A stretch of DNA of 44,723 nt from an uncultured Lachnospiraceae bacterium. Its GTDB lineage: Bacteria > Bacillota > Clostridia > Lachnospirales > Lachnospiraceae. The stretch is taken from positions 1-44,723 of the forward strand of contig CAJKQE010000010.1 in NCBI GenBank assembly GCA_905201915.1, read 5' to 3'. Under the pieces are notes generated by a model. That model did not search any database and was not told the origin of the DNA. It saw nothing but the letters and a program-made list of their open reading frames with translations. Shown here one piece after another: positions 1 to 7,622 of the stretch (positions are counted from its first letter, which is position 1; every line of letters begins with the position of its first letter). A program made the position numbers and the translations under genes.

Positions 1-510
1 ATCCGTCAGGATTTGAATAATTTTGGAGGTTTTGGGCAGCAGGGATACGGATATAATGTGCGATATCTGTACGAGGAAATCGGAAAAATTCTAGGGTTGG
101 ATAAAACCCATCACATGATTATTATAGGAGCGGGAAATCTTGGACAAGCTCTTGCAAATTATGTAAAGTTTGAAAAAAGAGGATTTAAAATTGTAGGTGT
201 TTTTGATATTAATCCGGTTTTAAAAGGAATTTCAATCAGGGGGAATGGAATTCGTATGATGAGCGAGCTGCCGGATTTTCTACAAAAAGAAGATGTACAG
301 ATTGCTGCATTGACTGTGCCAAAAAGCAGTGCTGCGGAAATTGCAGAGCTTTTGGTGCAAAATGGAATTAAAGCCATTTGGAATTTTGCTCATTTGGACT
401 TAAATGTTCCAAAAGATGTTATTGTAGAAAATGTTCATCTTTCAGAAAGCCTAATGCGTTTGTCCTACAATTTGAATTGCTCTGTTGCAGAGCAGAAAGA
501 AGAGAAATAA
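1..510 (+). CDS. rex: Redox-sensing transcriptional repressor Rex (3' part)
   Basis: Rex senses the NADH/NAD+ ratio and represses fermentation and redox genes. The reading frame is open from the first base of the window, so the gene begins upstream and the N-terminal winged helix is missing except its tail (IRQDLNNFGGFGQQGYGY, a typical Rex helix-to-Rossmann junction). The rest is the Rossmann NAD(H)-binding domain, with the glycine motif IIIGAGNLGQALANY about 40 residues into the visible part, followed by the C-terminal domain-swapped helix. The visible part is about 169 residues, against roughly 210 for whole Rex. A TTG codon at position 13 should not be taken as the start, because homologous sequence continues upstream of it. 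Confidence 0.95.
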   Translation: MRQDLNNFGGFGQQGYGYNVRYLYEEIGKILGLDKTHHMIIIGAGNLGQALANYVKFEKRGFKIVGVFDINPVLKGISIRGNGIRMMSELPDFLQKEDVQIAALTVPKSSAAEIAELLVQNGIKAIWNFAHLDLNVPKDVIVENVHLSESLMRLSYNLNCSVAEQKEEK

Positions 511-574
511 GGGAGAAGGCTGTTGTGAAAGAAATTTTGCAGCAGCTTTTTCTGTTTATGTTAGGGAGGGAAAA

Positions 575-2059
575 ATGGAGCGAATTGTAACAGGTGAGCA
601 GATGCAGCTTTTAGACAAATGCACCATAGAAGAAATGGGTGTTCCTTCTTTGGTACTTATGGAAAGAGCAGGACTTTCTGTTTTTGAAGCAATGAAAAAA
701 GAGGGATTTTGTTTAAAGAAAGTTTTGATTTTATGCGGAAGTGGAAATAATGGGGCAGATGGTGTAGTACTTGCACGATTGCTTCACCTTGCAGGATATT
801 GTACAGATGTCTGTATTTTAGGAAAGCCGGAGAATTTTACAAAAGAAATGCAAAAACAGATAGATATTGGGAGAAATTATGGAATTTCCTTTGTCAAGAG
901 TTTTCATGTTTCTGAATATACTGTTATCGTAGATGCTGTTTTAGGAGTAGGTCTTTCCAGAGAAATTACAGGAAGTTTAAAAGAAGTGATACAAGAACTG
1001 CATCAGTTTCACGGAAAAGTAGTTGCTATGGATATTCCCTCAGGTATTTGCAGTAAGACCGGAAAAATATTAGGATGTGCAGTAAAAGCAGATTTAACGG
1101 TTACATTTGCTTATGGAAAGGCAGGACTTTTCCTTTATCCCGGTGCAGACTACGCGGGGAAAATTGTTATTGCCGATATTGGCATCTATGCTAAATCACA
1201 AATATTGCCTCAGCCTGAAATTTTTGCTTATACAAGAGAAGACTTAAAGAAAATTCAAAGAAAACAAGATGGGAATAAAGGTAATTTTGGAAAAATTCTT
1301 TTAATTGCAGGAAGCAAGGATATTTTTGGCGCTGCATATTTAAGCGGGATGGCAGCCATGAGAGCCGGTGCAGGGATGTTGAAAATTTGTACTCACAAAG
1401 AAAATAAAAATCTGTTTTCCTGTTTTCCTGAGGCTATGCTGCTGTGTTATGAAGATAATCAGGACATTACGAAAGAACTTTTAGAAAGCTTTGCCTGGGC
1501 AGATGTGATTGGAATTGGACCGGGTATTGGTCTTGAAAAGCAGGCGGAAAACCTTTTGGACACGGTGCTTTTTTATGGAAGAAAGCCTCTTGTTATTGAT
1601 GCAGATGCCATTGGAATGTTAAAAGAACGGGAAGTACAGTTGAAAAATTATCCTGAAGAAGTGATTTTGACTCCTCATTTAGGGGAATTTTCTCGCCTTA
1701 CTGGGATTTCTATAGAAAAATGGAAAGAAAATCCCATAAAAATCACACAGGAAATTGCAAAAACCCTTTCTGTTGTGTTAGTATGTAAAGATGCCAGAAC
1801 AATTATCAGTAAAGGAAATGAAAGTATATATTTAAATTTATCCGGAAATGACGGTATGGCAAGCGCAGGCAGCGGCGATGTTCTGACAGGAATTATTTTG
1901 AGCCTTTTGGCACAGAGAAAAGATGCGCTGGAAGCAGCCGGTCTGGGCGCTTATCTTCATGGTGCTGCAGGAGATTTAGCAGCAAAGAAAAAAGGGCGTG
2001 CGGCTATGTTGGCAGGAGATTTAATTGAAGCAGCAGGGCAAATTCTGGGTGAGATTTAA
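575..2059 (+). CDS. nnr: Bifunctional NAD(P)H-hydrate epimerase / ADP-dependent NAD(P)H-hydrate dehydratase
   Basis: This enzyme repairs hydrated NADH and NADPH: the N-terminal YjeF domain epimerises the hydrate and the C-terminal ribokinase-fold domain dehydrates it using ADP. The start is ATG 575 because GGGAGG lies just upstream; an in-frame ATG at 485 would add 30 residues unlike the family. The epimerase half has CGSGNNGADG near residue 55 and MDIPSGI near 155. The dehydratase half begins near residue 225 with NKGNFGKILLIAGS and carries the nucleotide-binding GSGDVLTG near 430. At 494 residues it has the usual fused length. It lies 64 bases after rex and 21 bases before alr, so it is probably co-transcribed with alr. 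Confidence 0.95.
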   Translation: MERIVTGEQMQLLDKCTIEEMGVPSLVLMERAGLSVFEAMKKEGFCLKKVLILCGSGNNGADGVVLARLLHLAGYCTDVCILGKPENFTKEMQKQIDIGRNYGISFVKSFHVSEYTVIVDAVLGVGLSREITGSLKEVIQELHQFHGKVVAMDIPSGICSKTGKILGCAVKADLTVTFAYGKAGLFLYPGADYAGKIVIADIGIYAKSQILPQPEIFAYTREDLKKIQRKQDGNKGNFGKILLIAGSKDIFGAAYLSGMAAMRAGAGMLKICTHKENKNLFSCFPEAMLLCYEDNQDITKELLESFAWADVIGIGPGIGLEKQAENLLDTVLFYGRKPLVIDADAIGMLKEREVQLKNYPEEVILTPHLGEFSRLTGISIEKWKENPIKITQEIAKTLSVVLVCKDARTIISKGNESIYLNLSGNDGMASAGSGDVLTGIILSLLAQRKDALEAAGLGAYLHGAAGDLAAKKKGRAAMLAGDLIEAAGQILGEI

Positions 2060-2080
2060 AAAGGGAGAGATGAGAACGGC

Positions 2081-3229
2081 ATGAGAATACAAAGCAGAAT
2101 TCAGGCACACATTAATCTGGATGCAATTGATTACAACCTGAAAAATATGCACGATTATATGGGAGAGGATACACAGATTATTGCAGTGCTAAAGGCAGAT
2201 GGATACGGACACGGAGCTGGTCCTATTGCAAAAGAAATTCAAGATTATCCTTATATATGGGGAATTGCGGTTGCTACTGTGGAGGAAGGCAGAGAACTTC
2301 GAAAAGCAGGAATAAAAAAACCGATTTTAATTTTAGGTTATACATACGAGGAAGATTATGACCGAATTGTAAAAGAAGATTTTCAACCTACGGTGTTTAA
2401 ATTTTCCATGGCAGAACAGTTGTCAAAAGCAGCCGTAAAGGCCAATAAAGTTTTAAAAATACATATAAAATTAGATACAGGCATGACACGTATCGGTTAT
2501 CGTCATATACAGGATGCAATACCGGAAATCGTGGAAATTTCAAAACTTCCAAATATCGAATTGGAAGGGATATTTACCCATTTTGCCAGAGCAGATGAGT
2601 CAGATATTACACCGGCATATCGACAGTTGGAGAAATATCAGGTGTTTTTAAATGCTTTAAAAGAACAGGGGATTTCCATACCAGTAAAGCATTGCTCCAA
2701 CAGTGCGGCAATTATTCGGATGCAGGATGCTTATTTTGATGCAGTACGTGCAGGAATTATTCTTTATGGAATGTATCCCTCTAGTGAAGTGGAAAGGGAT
2801 AAAATTCTCTTAAAACCGGCAATGGAATTAAAAAGCCATATTGCTTATATAAAAGAAGTAGAACCTGGAGTGGAAATCAGTTATGGAGGAACTTTTACAA
2901 CAGAAAAAGTAACCAGAGTTGCCACTATACCTGTGGGATATGCAGATGGTTATTCCAGAGGACTTTCCAATAAAGGCAGTGTTTTAATTCGTGGGAAAAG
3001 AGCAAAAATCCTTGGAAAAGTATGTATGGATCAGTTTATGGTAGATGTGACGGAAATTCCGGAAGCGGAAGAATTAGATGAGGTAACTCTTCTTGGAAAA
3101 GATGGCACAGACTGCATTACTATGGAGGAATTAGGCGAGTTGTCAGGCAGATTTAATTATGAGTTTGCCTGCTGTATCAGTAAAAGGGTTCCAAGAGTAT
3201 ATTATAAAGACGGACAAGTAAAGGAATAG
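2081..3229 (+). CDS. alr: Alanine racemase
   Basis: This PLP enzyme interconverts L- and D-alanine and supplies D-Ala for peptidoglycan. The N-terminal TIM barrel carries the PLP-lysine motif AVLKADGYGHGA near residue 35. The C-terminal beta domain contains the catalytic tyrosine region ISYGGTFTTEKVTRVATIPV and VGYADGYSRGL. The 382-residue length is normal. The start ATG 2081 has a GGGAGAG purine run 14 or so bases upstream. It follows nnr closely and is followed after about 100 bases by a MazF-type gene, an order that resembles the alr-ndoAI-ndoA arrangement known in Bacillus but without a visible antitoxin gene. Confidence 0.97.
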   Translation: MRIQSRIQAHINLDAIDYNLKNMHDYMGEDTQIIAVLKADGYGHGAGPIAKEIQDYPYIWGIAVATVEEGRELRKAGIKKPILILGYTYEEDYDRIVKEDFQPTVFKFSMAEQLSKAAVKANKVLKIHIKLDTGMTRIGYRHIQDAIPEIVEISKLPNIELEGIFTHFARADESDITPAYRQLEKYQVFLNALKEQGISIPVKHCSNSAAIIRMQDAYFDAVRAGIILYGMYPSSEVERDKILLKPAMELKSHIAYIKEVEPGVEISYGGTFTTEKVTRVATIPVGYADGYSRGLSNKGSVLIRGKRAKILGKVCMDQFMVDVTEIPEAEELDEVTLLGKDGTDCITMEELGELSGRFNYEFACCISKRVPRVYYKDGQVKE

Positions 3230-3331
3230 CAAATTCCGATAGGCAGAATTCTTCGCCTGCGGATAATACATGAATACACACGAAAAAAATGGGTAAAATC
3301 ATAGAAAACATAAAATCGGAGTGTGAAATGT

Positions 3332-3679
3332 GTGGTTATCAAACGCGGAGATATTTTTTACGCAGATCTGCGACCGGTGGTAGGCAGTGAGCAAGGCGGT
3401 ATCAGACCGGTTCTGATTATACAAAATGATATTGGAAATAAACATAGTCCAACAGTTATCTGTGCAGCAATTACATCGAGAATGAATAAGGCAAAGCTTC
3501 CTACGCATATTGAGATTGATGCACAGTCTTATGCCATTGTAAAAGATTCGGTAATTCTGCTGGAACAGTTAAGAACCATTGATAAACGAAGGCTGAAGGA
3601 TAAAGTCTGCCATTTGGATGCAGAGATATTGAAGAAAGTCAACCATGCACTGTGTGTCAGTCTGGAACTTCCTACATAG
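3332..3679 (+). CDS. ndoA: MazF/PemK-family endoribonuclease toxin (EndoA-like)
   Basis: This is a sequence-specific mRNA interferase of the MazF family. The protein starts VIKRGDIFYADLRPVVGSEQ and continues GGIRPVLIIQNDIGN, the hallmark of the EndoA/MazF barrel. The catalytic arginine sits in GIRPVL and the conserved Thr in CAAITS. GTG 3332 is the preferred start: GGAG at 3318-3321 is spaced 10 bases from it, and the resulting 115 residues match the 116 of Bacillus EndoA. An in-frame GTG at 3323 is only one base from that ribosome site. The 102 bases between alr and this gene hold no ORF that looks like a CopG/RHH antitoxin, so the toxin appears to be an orphan. Confidence 0.9.
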   Translation: MVIKRGDIFYADLRPVVGSEQGGIRPVLIIQNDIGNKHSPTVICAAITSRMNKAKLPTHIEIDAQSYAIVKDSVILLEQLRTIDKRRLKDKVCHLDAEILKKVNHALCVSLELPT

Positions 3680-3694
3680 TTTTCTGCGGAAATC

Positions 3695-3723
3695 TTGACG
3701 AAAGATATGGAAAATGGTATTTT
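3695..3723 (+). promoter_or_regulatory. Candidate sigma-A promoter upstream of the CNNM/CBS gene
   Basis: TTGACG (3695-3700) and TATTTT (3718-3723) are separated by 17 bases. They lie just after the MazF stop codon and about 60 bases before the next start. Seen by eye only. Confidence 0.45.
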
Positions 3724-3783
3724 ATTCATGATGTGTTTTTTCACATTGAAAACATAAGAAGAAGGAAGGAAATAAAATAATTT

Positions 3784-5175
3784 ATGGATGATGGGAGTAG
3801 CCTTATAGGGGCTCTGATAGTATTTGTCGCATTTATTCTGGTAAATGGTAGTTTGTATGGTTTTGGAGCTGCCATTCAAAAGGTAAGCGAAGCAGATGTG
3901 GAGAAAAAAGCCAGTGAACAAAATGACAGAAAATCTCAATGGATTTTAGAGATTATGGCAAACCCTGCTGCAATTATTAACACAATTTTAACAACGGCAA
4001 CACTTTTAAGTATTTTAATTGGTTATATTGGAATTCATTCTATAACACCTTATGTTTATACATGGATAGAAGGAGTTTTTAAAGCAGCCGGTATAGAAAT
4101 GCTGCCTTATATAGGAGCAGGAATTTCTGTTGTATTGGTGTTGGTGTTCTTTTTGATTACGTTGATGTCTTTTGGTGTGATTTCAGCTAAAAAAGTATTT
4201 AATCATAATCCTGATAAATGGGTGTATCGCACAGCAGGTATGGTTCGATTTTTCGTAACTGTTTTTAAGCCGATTACTTTTCTGATTATGAAGCTTTCCA
4301 ATGTAATTGTGAGGTTATTTGGTGTAGATCCTCATAAACAGGAAGATGATGTGACAGAAGAAGAGATTATTTCCATGGTGGACGATGCGCATGAGCAAGG
4401 TGTTATCGAAGAAAATGAAGCAGAGATGATTCAGAATATTATGGAGTTTTCTGAGACAGAAGCGCAGGATATTATGACACACCGTAAAAATCTTCATGCC
4501 ATAGAAGAAAATACGTTATTAAAGGATGCCTTGTCTTATATGTTGGATAACAGCAATTCTCGTTATCCGGTATACCGAGAAGATATTGATAATATTATTG
4601 GTATTTTACATTTAAAAGACGTTATGAGGCAGATTACACTGCCTGAATGTGAAAATCTTCCCATTGGTTCTATTCCTGATTTAATCAGGGAAGCTGTGTA
4701 TGTTCCGGAAACCAGAAGTATTAATGATTTATTTAAACGTATGCAGGCAAAGAAAATCCATCTGGTAGTTGTGGTAGACGAATACGGACAGACTTCGGGA
4801 ATTGTAACAATGGAAGATATTTTAGAGGAGATTGTAGGAAATATTTTAGATGAATATGATGAAGATGAAAACTTTATTCAACTTCAGAATGATCAGTCTT
4901 TAGTAATGAATGGTCTTACACCTCTGGAACAAGTAGATGATGTATTAAATTCTGATTTTGACGAAGAAGAATTTGATACCTTAAATGGTTATCTTACCTC
5001 TTTATTAGGGCATGTACCTAATATGGCAGAGGATAAAGAAATAAAAGCAAAAGGATATTTATTTACCATTCTTGCAGTGGAAAATAATACCATACAAAAA
5101 GTCAGGGTTGAGAAATTACCGGACGAAGAAAAAGGAGAAGAAAAATGTCAGGACATTCAAAATTCGCAAACATAA
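3784..5175 (+). CDS. CNNM / CBS-pair / CorC_HlyC domain membrane protein (HlyC/CorC family)
   Basis: This is a 463-residue membrane protein of the CNNM family, implicated in magnesium or other divalent cation efflux or homeostasis (family knowledge). The N-terminal CNNM domain has hydrophobic segments at roughly residues 5-30, 60-90 and 95-135. Two CBS motifs follow (about 225-275, SRYPVYREDIDNIIGILHL; about 290-340, VVVVDEYGQTSGIVTMEDI). The C-terminal CorC_HlyC domain (about 355-445) contains LNGYLTSLLGHVP. ATG 3784 is preceded by AGGAAGG at a rather long spacing. Its last 31 bases overlap yebC. 'Hemolysin' names used for this family are historical and unsupported here. Confidence 0.9.
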   Translation: MDDGSSLIGALIVFVAFILVNGSLYGFGAAIQKVSEADVEKKASEQNDRKSQWILEIMANPAAIINTILTTATLLSILIGYIGIHSITPYVYTWIEGVFKAAGIEMLPYIGAGISVVLVLVFFLITLMSFGVISAKKVFNHNPDKWVYRTAGMVRFFVTVFKPITFLIMKLSNVIVRLFGVDPHKQEDDVTEEEIISMVDDAHEQGVIEENEAEMIQNIMEFSETEAQDIMTHRKNLHAIEENTLLKDALSYMLDNSNSRYPVYREDIDNIIGILHLKDVMRQITLPECENLPIGSIPDLIREAVYVPETRSINDLFKRMQAKKIHLVVVVDEYGQTSGIVTMEDILEEIVGNILDEYDEDENFIQLQNDQSLVMNGLTPLEQVDDVLNSDFDEEEFDTLNGYLTSLLGHVPNMAEDKEIKAKGYLFTILAVENNTIQKVRVEKLPDEEKGEEKCQDIQNSQT

Positions 5176-5873
5176 AACATAAAAAAGAGAAAAATGATGC
5201 AAAAAAAGGTAAAATCTTTACAGTCATTGGTAGAGAAATCGTAGTAGCTGTAAAAGAAGGCGGACCGGATCCGGCAAATAACAGCAAATTAAGAGATGTT
5301 ATTGCAAAAGCAAAAGCAAACAATATGCCAAATGATACTATCGAAAGAGGTATTAAAAAAGCTGCCGGAGATTCCAATGCAGATAACTTTGAAGTGCTTA
5401 CATACGAAGGCTACGGTCCAAGTGGTGTAGCAATTATCGTAGAAACACTGACAGATAACAAAAACCGTACTGCCGGAAATGTAAGAAGTGCCTTTACAAA
5501 AGGAAATGGAAACATTGGCACTCCTGGTTCAGTATCTTTCATGTTCGATAAAAAAGGACAGATTATTATTGACAAAGAAGAATGTGAAATGGATGCAGAT
5601 GATTTAATGATGATTGCATTAGATGCAGGTGCAGAAGATTTTGCAGAAGAAGAAGATAGCTTTGAAGTGCTTACAGCTCCTGATGATTTCAGCGCAGTAA
5701 GAGAAGCATTAGAAAAAGAAGGCATTCCAATGGTGGAAGCACAGGTTGCTATGATTCCTCAAAACTATGTAACACTTTCTGATGAGCAGGATGTCAAAAA
5801 TCTTCAGAAGACACTTGATTTACTTGAAGATGATGACGACGTTACTGATGTATGGCACAACTGGGAAGAATAA
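5145..5873 (+). CDS. yebC: YebC/PmpR (TACO1) family protein
   Basis: This protein belongs to the YebC/TACO1 family, long annotated as transcriptional regulators; more recent work links members to translation through proline-rich stretches. The N-terminus SGHSKFANIKHKKEKNDAKK is diagnostic (the family consensus has W where F stands here). The central LTDNKNRTAGNVRSAFTKGN and GTPGSVSFMFDKKG motifs are intact, and the 242-residue length is standard. ATG 5145 has AAAGGAG upstream. It starts 31 bases inside the end of the preceding gene, so translation is probably coupled. Confidence 0.95.
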   Translation: MSGHSKFANIKHKKEKNDAKKGKIFTVIGREIVVAVKEGGPDPANNSKLRDVIAKAKANNMPNDTIERGIKKAAGDSNADNFEVLTYEGYGPSGVAIIVETLTDNKNRTAGNVRSAFTKGNGNIGTPGSVSFMFDKKGQIIIDKEECEMDADDLMMIALDAGAEDFAEEEDSFEVLTAPDDFSAVREALEKEGIPMVEAQVAMIPQNYVTLSDEQDVKNLQKTLDLLEDDDDVTDVWHNWEE

Positions 5874-5892
5874 AAATAGAGATACTACACAT

Positions 5893-5926
5893 AATACCTC
5901 CAGAAAGCAGAACTGGAGGTATTTTT
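5893..5926 (+). terminator. Terminator-like hairpin that also contains the tepA ribosome site
   Basis: An 11-base perfect inverted repeat (AATACCTCCAG 5893-5903 and CTGGAGGTATT 5913-5923) with a 9-base loop is followed by a T run ending at 5926. The GGAGG that serves the next ORF (5915-5919) lies inside the right arm. The element could terminate yebC transcription, sequester the ribosome site, or both. Confidence 0.7.
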
Positions 5927-6631
5927 ATGTCCGAGGAGAAAAAAGAAAAACTGGATAAAACCCAGCAGCAAAATGAACAGATTGAAGAAATGGGACAGGT
6001 TTTACTGGAAGAAAATGAAAAAGAGTATCATATCCAACTTTTATCTATTATTGGAGAAGTAGAAGGTCATGAGTGTCTGCCGAATAATAGTAAAACCACG
6101 AAATATGAGCATGTACTCCCAAAGCTTGCTATGATTGAAGACAGCAAAGAAACAGATGGTCTTTTGATTTTATTAAACACGGTGGGAGGAGATGTAGAGG
6201 CAGGACTTGCTATTGCAGAGATGATTGCATCTTTAAGTAAGCCCACGGTTTCCCTTGTACTGGGAGGTGGCCATTCTATTGGTGTTCCTATGGCAGTTTC
6301 CGCCGATTATTCCTATATTGTTCCAAGTGCTACTATGGTTATTCATCCGGTTAGAAGCAATGGAATGTTTATCGGAGTGATGCAGACTTATCGAAATATG
6401 GAGAAAATTCAGGACAGGATTACCCGCTTTATTGCTTCTCATTCGAAAATGCCCCAAAAACGTATCGAACAACTGATGTTGGATACTTCCCAGCTGGTAA
6501 AGGATGTGGGAACTATGCTGGAAGGAGAAGAAGCAGTCAGAGAGGGACTGATTGATGAAACAGGAGGTATTTGTCAGGCACTTCATAAATTATACGAATT
6601 GATTGAAAAGGAGAAAGCTCATAAATCTTAG
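5927..6631 (+). CDS. tepA: TepA-type ClpP-like serine protease (translocation-enhancing protein family)
   Basis: This is a cytosolic protease of the ClpP/crotonase fold resembling Bacillus TepA (YmfB), which also sits upstream of spoIIIE. The start is ATG 5927, 7 bases after GGAGG; the frame is open further upstream but that part has no ribosome site and includes the hairpin. A charged N-terminal tail (1-40) precedes the fold. The motif LILLNTVGGDVEAGLAIAEM is followed by GGGHSIGVPMAVSAD, whose Ser occupies the ClpP nucleophile position, and ATMVIHPV, which carries the catalytic His. It lacks features needed to call it the housekeeping ClpP. Substrate is unknown. Confidence 0.88.
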   Translation: MSEEKKEKLDKTQQQNEQIEEMGQVLLEENEKEYHIQLLSIIGEVEGHECLPNNSKTTKYEHVLPKLAMIEDSKETDGLLILLNTVGGDVEAGLAIAEMIASLSKPTVSLVLGGGHSIGVPMAVSADYSYIVPSATMVIHPVRSNGMFIGVMQTYRNMEKIQDRITRFIASHSKMPQKRIEQLMLDTSQLVKDVGTMLEGEEAVREGLIDETGGICQALHKLYELIEKEKAHKS

Positions 6632-6640
6632 GAATTTAAG

Positions 6641-6669
6641 TTGTATGAATACAGGATTTATGATAGAAT
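6641..6669 (+). promoter_or_regulatory. Possible promoter upstream of uppP
   Basis: TTGTAT (6641-6646) and TAGAAT (6664-6669) are spaced 17 bases apart in the 83-base gap before uppP. The match to consensus is moderate. Confidence 0.3.
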
Positions 6670-6714
6670 AAACATTTGATAAAAATATAAAATACGAATG
6701 ATGAGGTTAATGAA

Positions 6715-7587
6715 ATGTCATTTATACAGGCACTTTTATTAGGTGTAATTCAGGGAATTACAGAGTTTCTTCCAGTGAGCAGTTCCGGTCATCTGGCAAT
6801 TATTGAAAATTTATTTAAAATAGAGACAGATCCCGGACTCTTATTTAACACAATTATACATCTTGGAACCCTTGCTGCAATTTTTATAGCATTTCGTCAG
6901 GATGTGAAGAAACTGCTGTTGGAAGGCTGTAAAAGTCTTTATGACATCTATGGAAATGTGAGGACTTATTTTCACAATAAGCATCAGCAGGACGCAAAGC
7001 GCTATAAAAAAATTATTTCTAATAATTATAGAAAATTGTTTTTGCTGCTTTTTGTATCTACAATTCCTACTGCCTTTTTAGGCTTTTTGCTTCAGGATTT
7101 TGTTGAACAGGCAGGAAAAAATCTGCTGGCACCGGCTATTGGTTTTTTTATAACAGGAATTTTACTTTTGGTAGTAGATTTCTTTCCGGCAGGGAAGAAA
7201 ATCCCAAAAGATGTTACTTATGCGGTAGCATTTTTGTTAGGAATTTGTCAGGGATTTGCTGTTTTTCCGGGGATTTCCAGAGCAGGCATTACCATTGCTG
7301 TCTGTCTGCTGTGTGGATTTAATAGAAAATTCGCAGTAAAATATTCCTTTTTGATGGCGATACCGGCTATGCTAGGGGCAGCGATTTTAGAACTGTTTCA
7401 GTTTTCGTATACAGGAGAAAATGTAGAAACTATGGCTTTATCTGTTTTTGCAGCAGTCATAGCAGGCGCTGTAGGGTATTTTTGTATAAAGGGAATGTTG
7501 GTGGTAATGAGAAAAAAACGTTTTCGTATTTTTTCTATTTATTGTTTCTCACTGGGAATTGTAGCAATTGTTTGTAATTTTATATAA
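6715..7587 (+). CDS. uppP: Undecaprenyl-diphosphatase
   Basis: This integral membrane enzyme removes a phosphate from undecaprenyl diphosphate to recycle the lipid carrier for peptidoglycan; the family is also called BacA because overproduction gives bacitracin resistance. The signature GITEFLPVSSSGHLAI is at residues 15-30 and the second active-site motif PGISRAGITIAVCLLCGF is near 195. Multiple hydrophobic segments fill the rest. The 290-residue length is slightly above the usual 265-280, owing to a charged loop near residues 80-105. ATG 6715 is preceded by GATGAGG. Confidence 0.96.
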   Translation: MSFIQALLLGVIQGITEFLPVSSSGHLAIIENLFKIETDPGLLFNTIIHLGTLAAIFIAFRQDVKKLLLEGCKSLYDIYGNVRTYFHNKHQQDAKRYKKIISNNYRKLFLLLFVSTIPTAFLGFLLQDFVEQAGKNLLAPAIGFFITGILLLVVDFFPAGKKIPKDVTYAVAFLLGICQGFAVFPGISRAGITIAVCLLCGFNRKFAVKYSFLMAIPAMLGAAILELFQFSYTGENVETMALSVFAAVIAGAVGYFCIKGMLVVMRKKRFRIFSIYCFSLGIVAIVCNFI

Positions 7588-7622
7588 GTATTCGGGGAAT
7601 TGATTAAGGGGAGAAAAGGAAT

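Noticed and set aside
3230..3331. Antitoxin gene between alr and the MazF-type toxin
   Set aside because: Frames in the gap are very short, lack ribosome sites, and do not resemble RHH/CopG or AbrB-type antitoxins.
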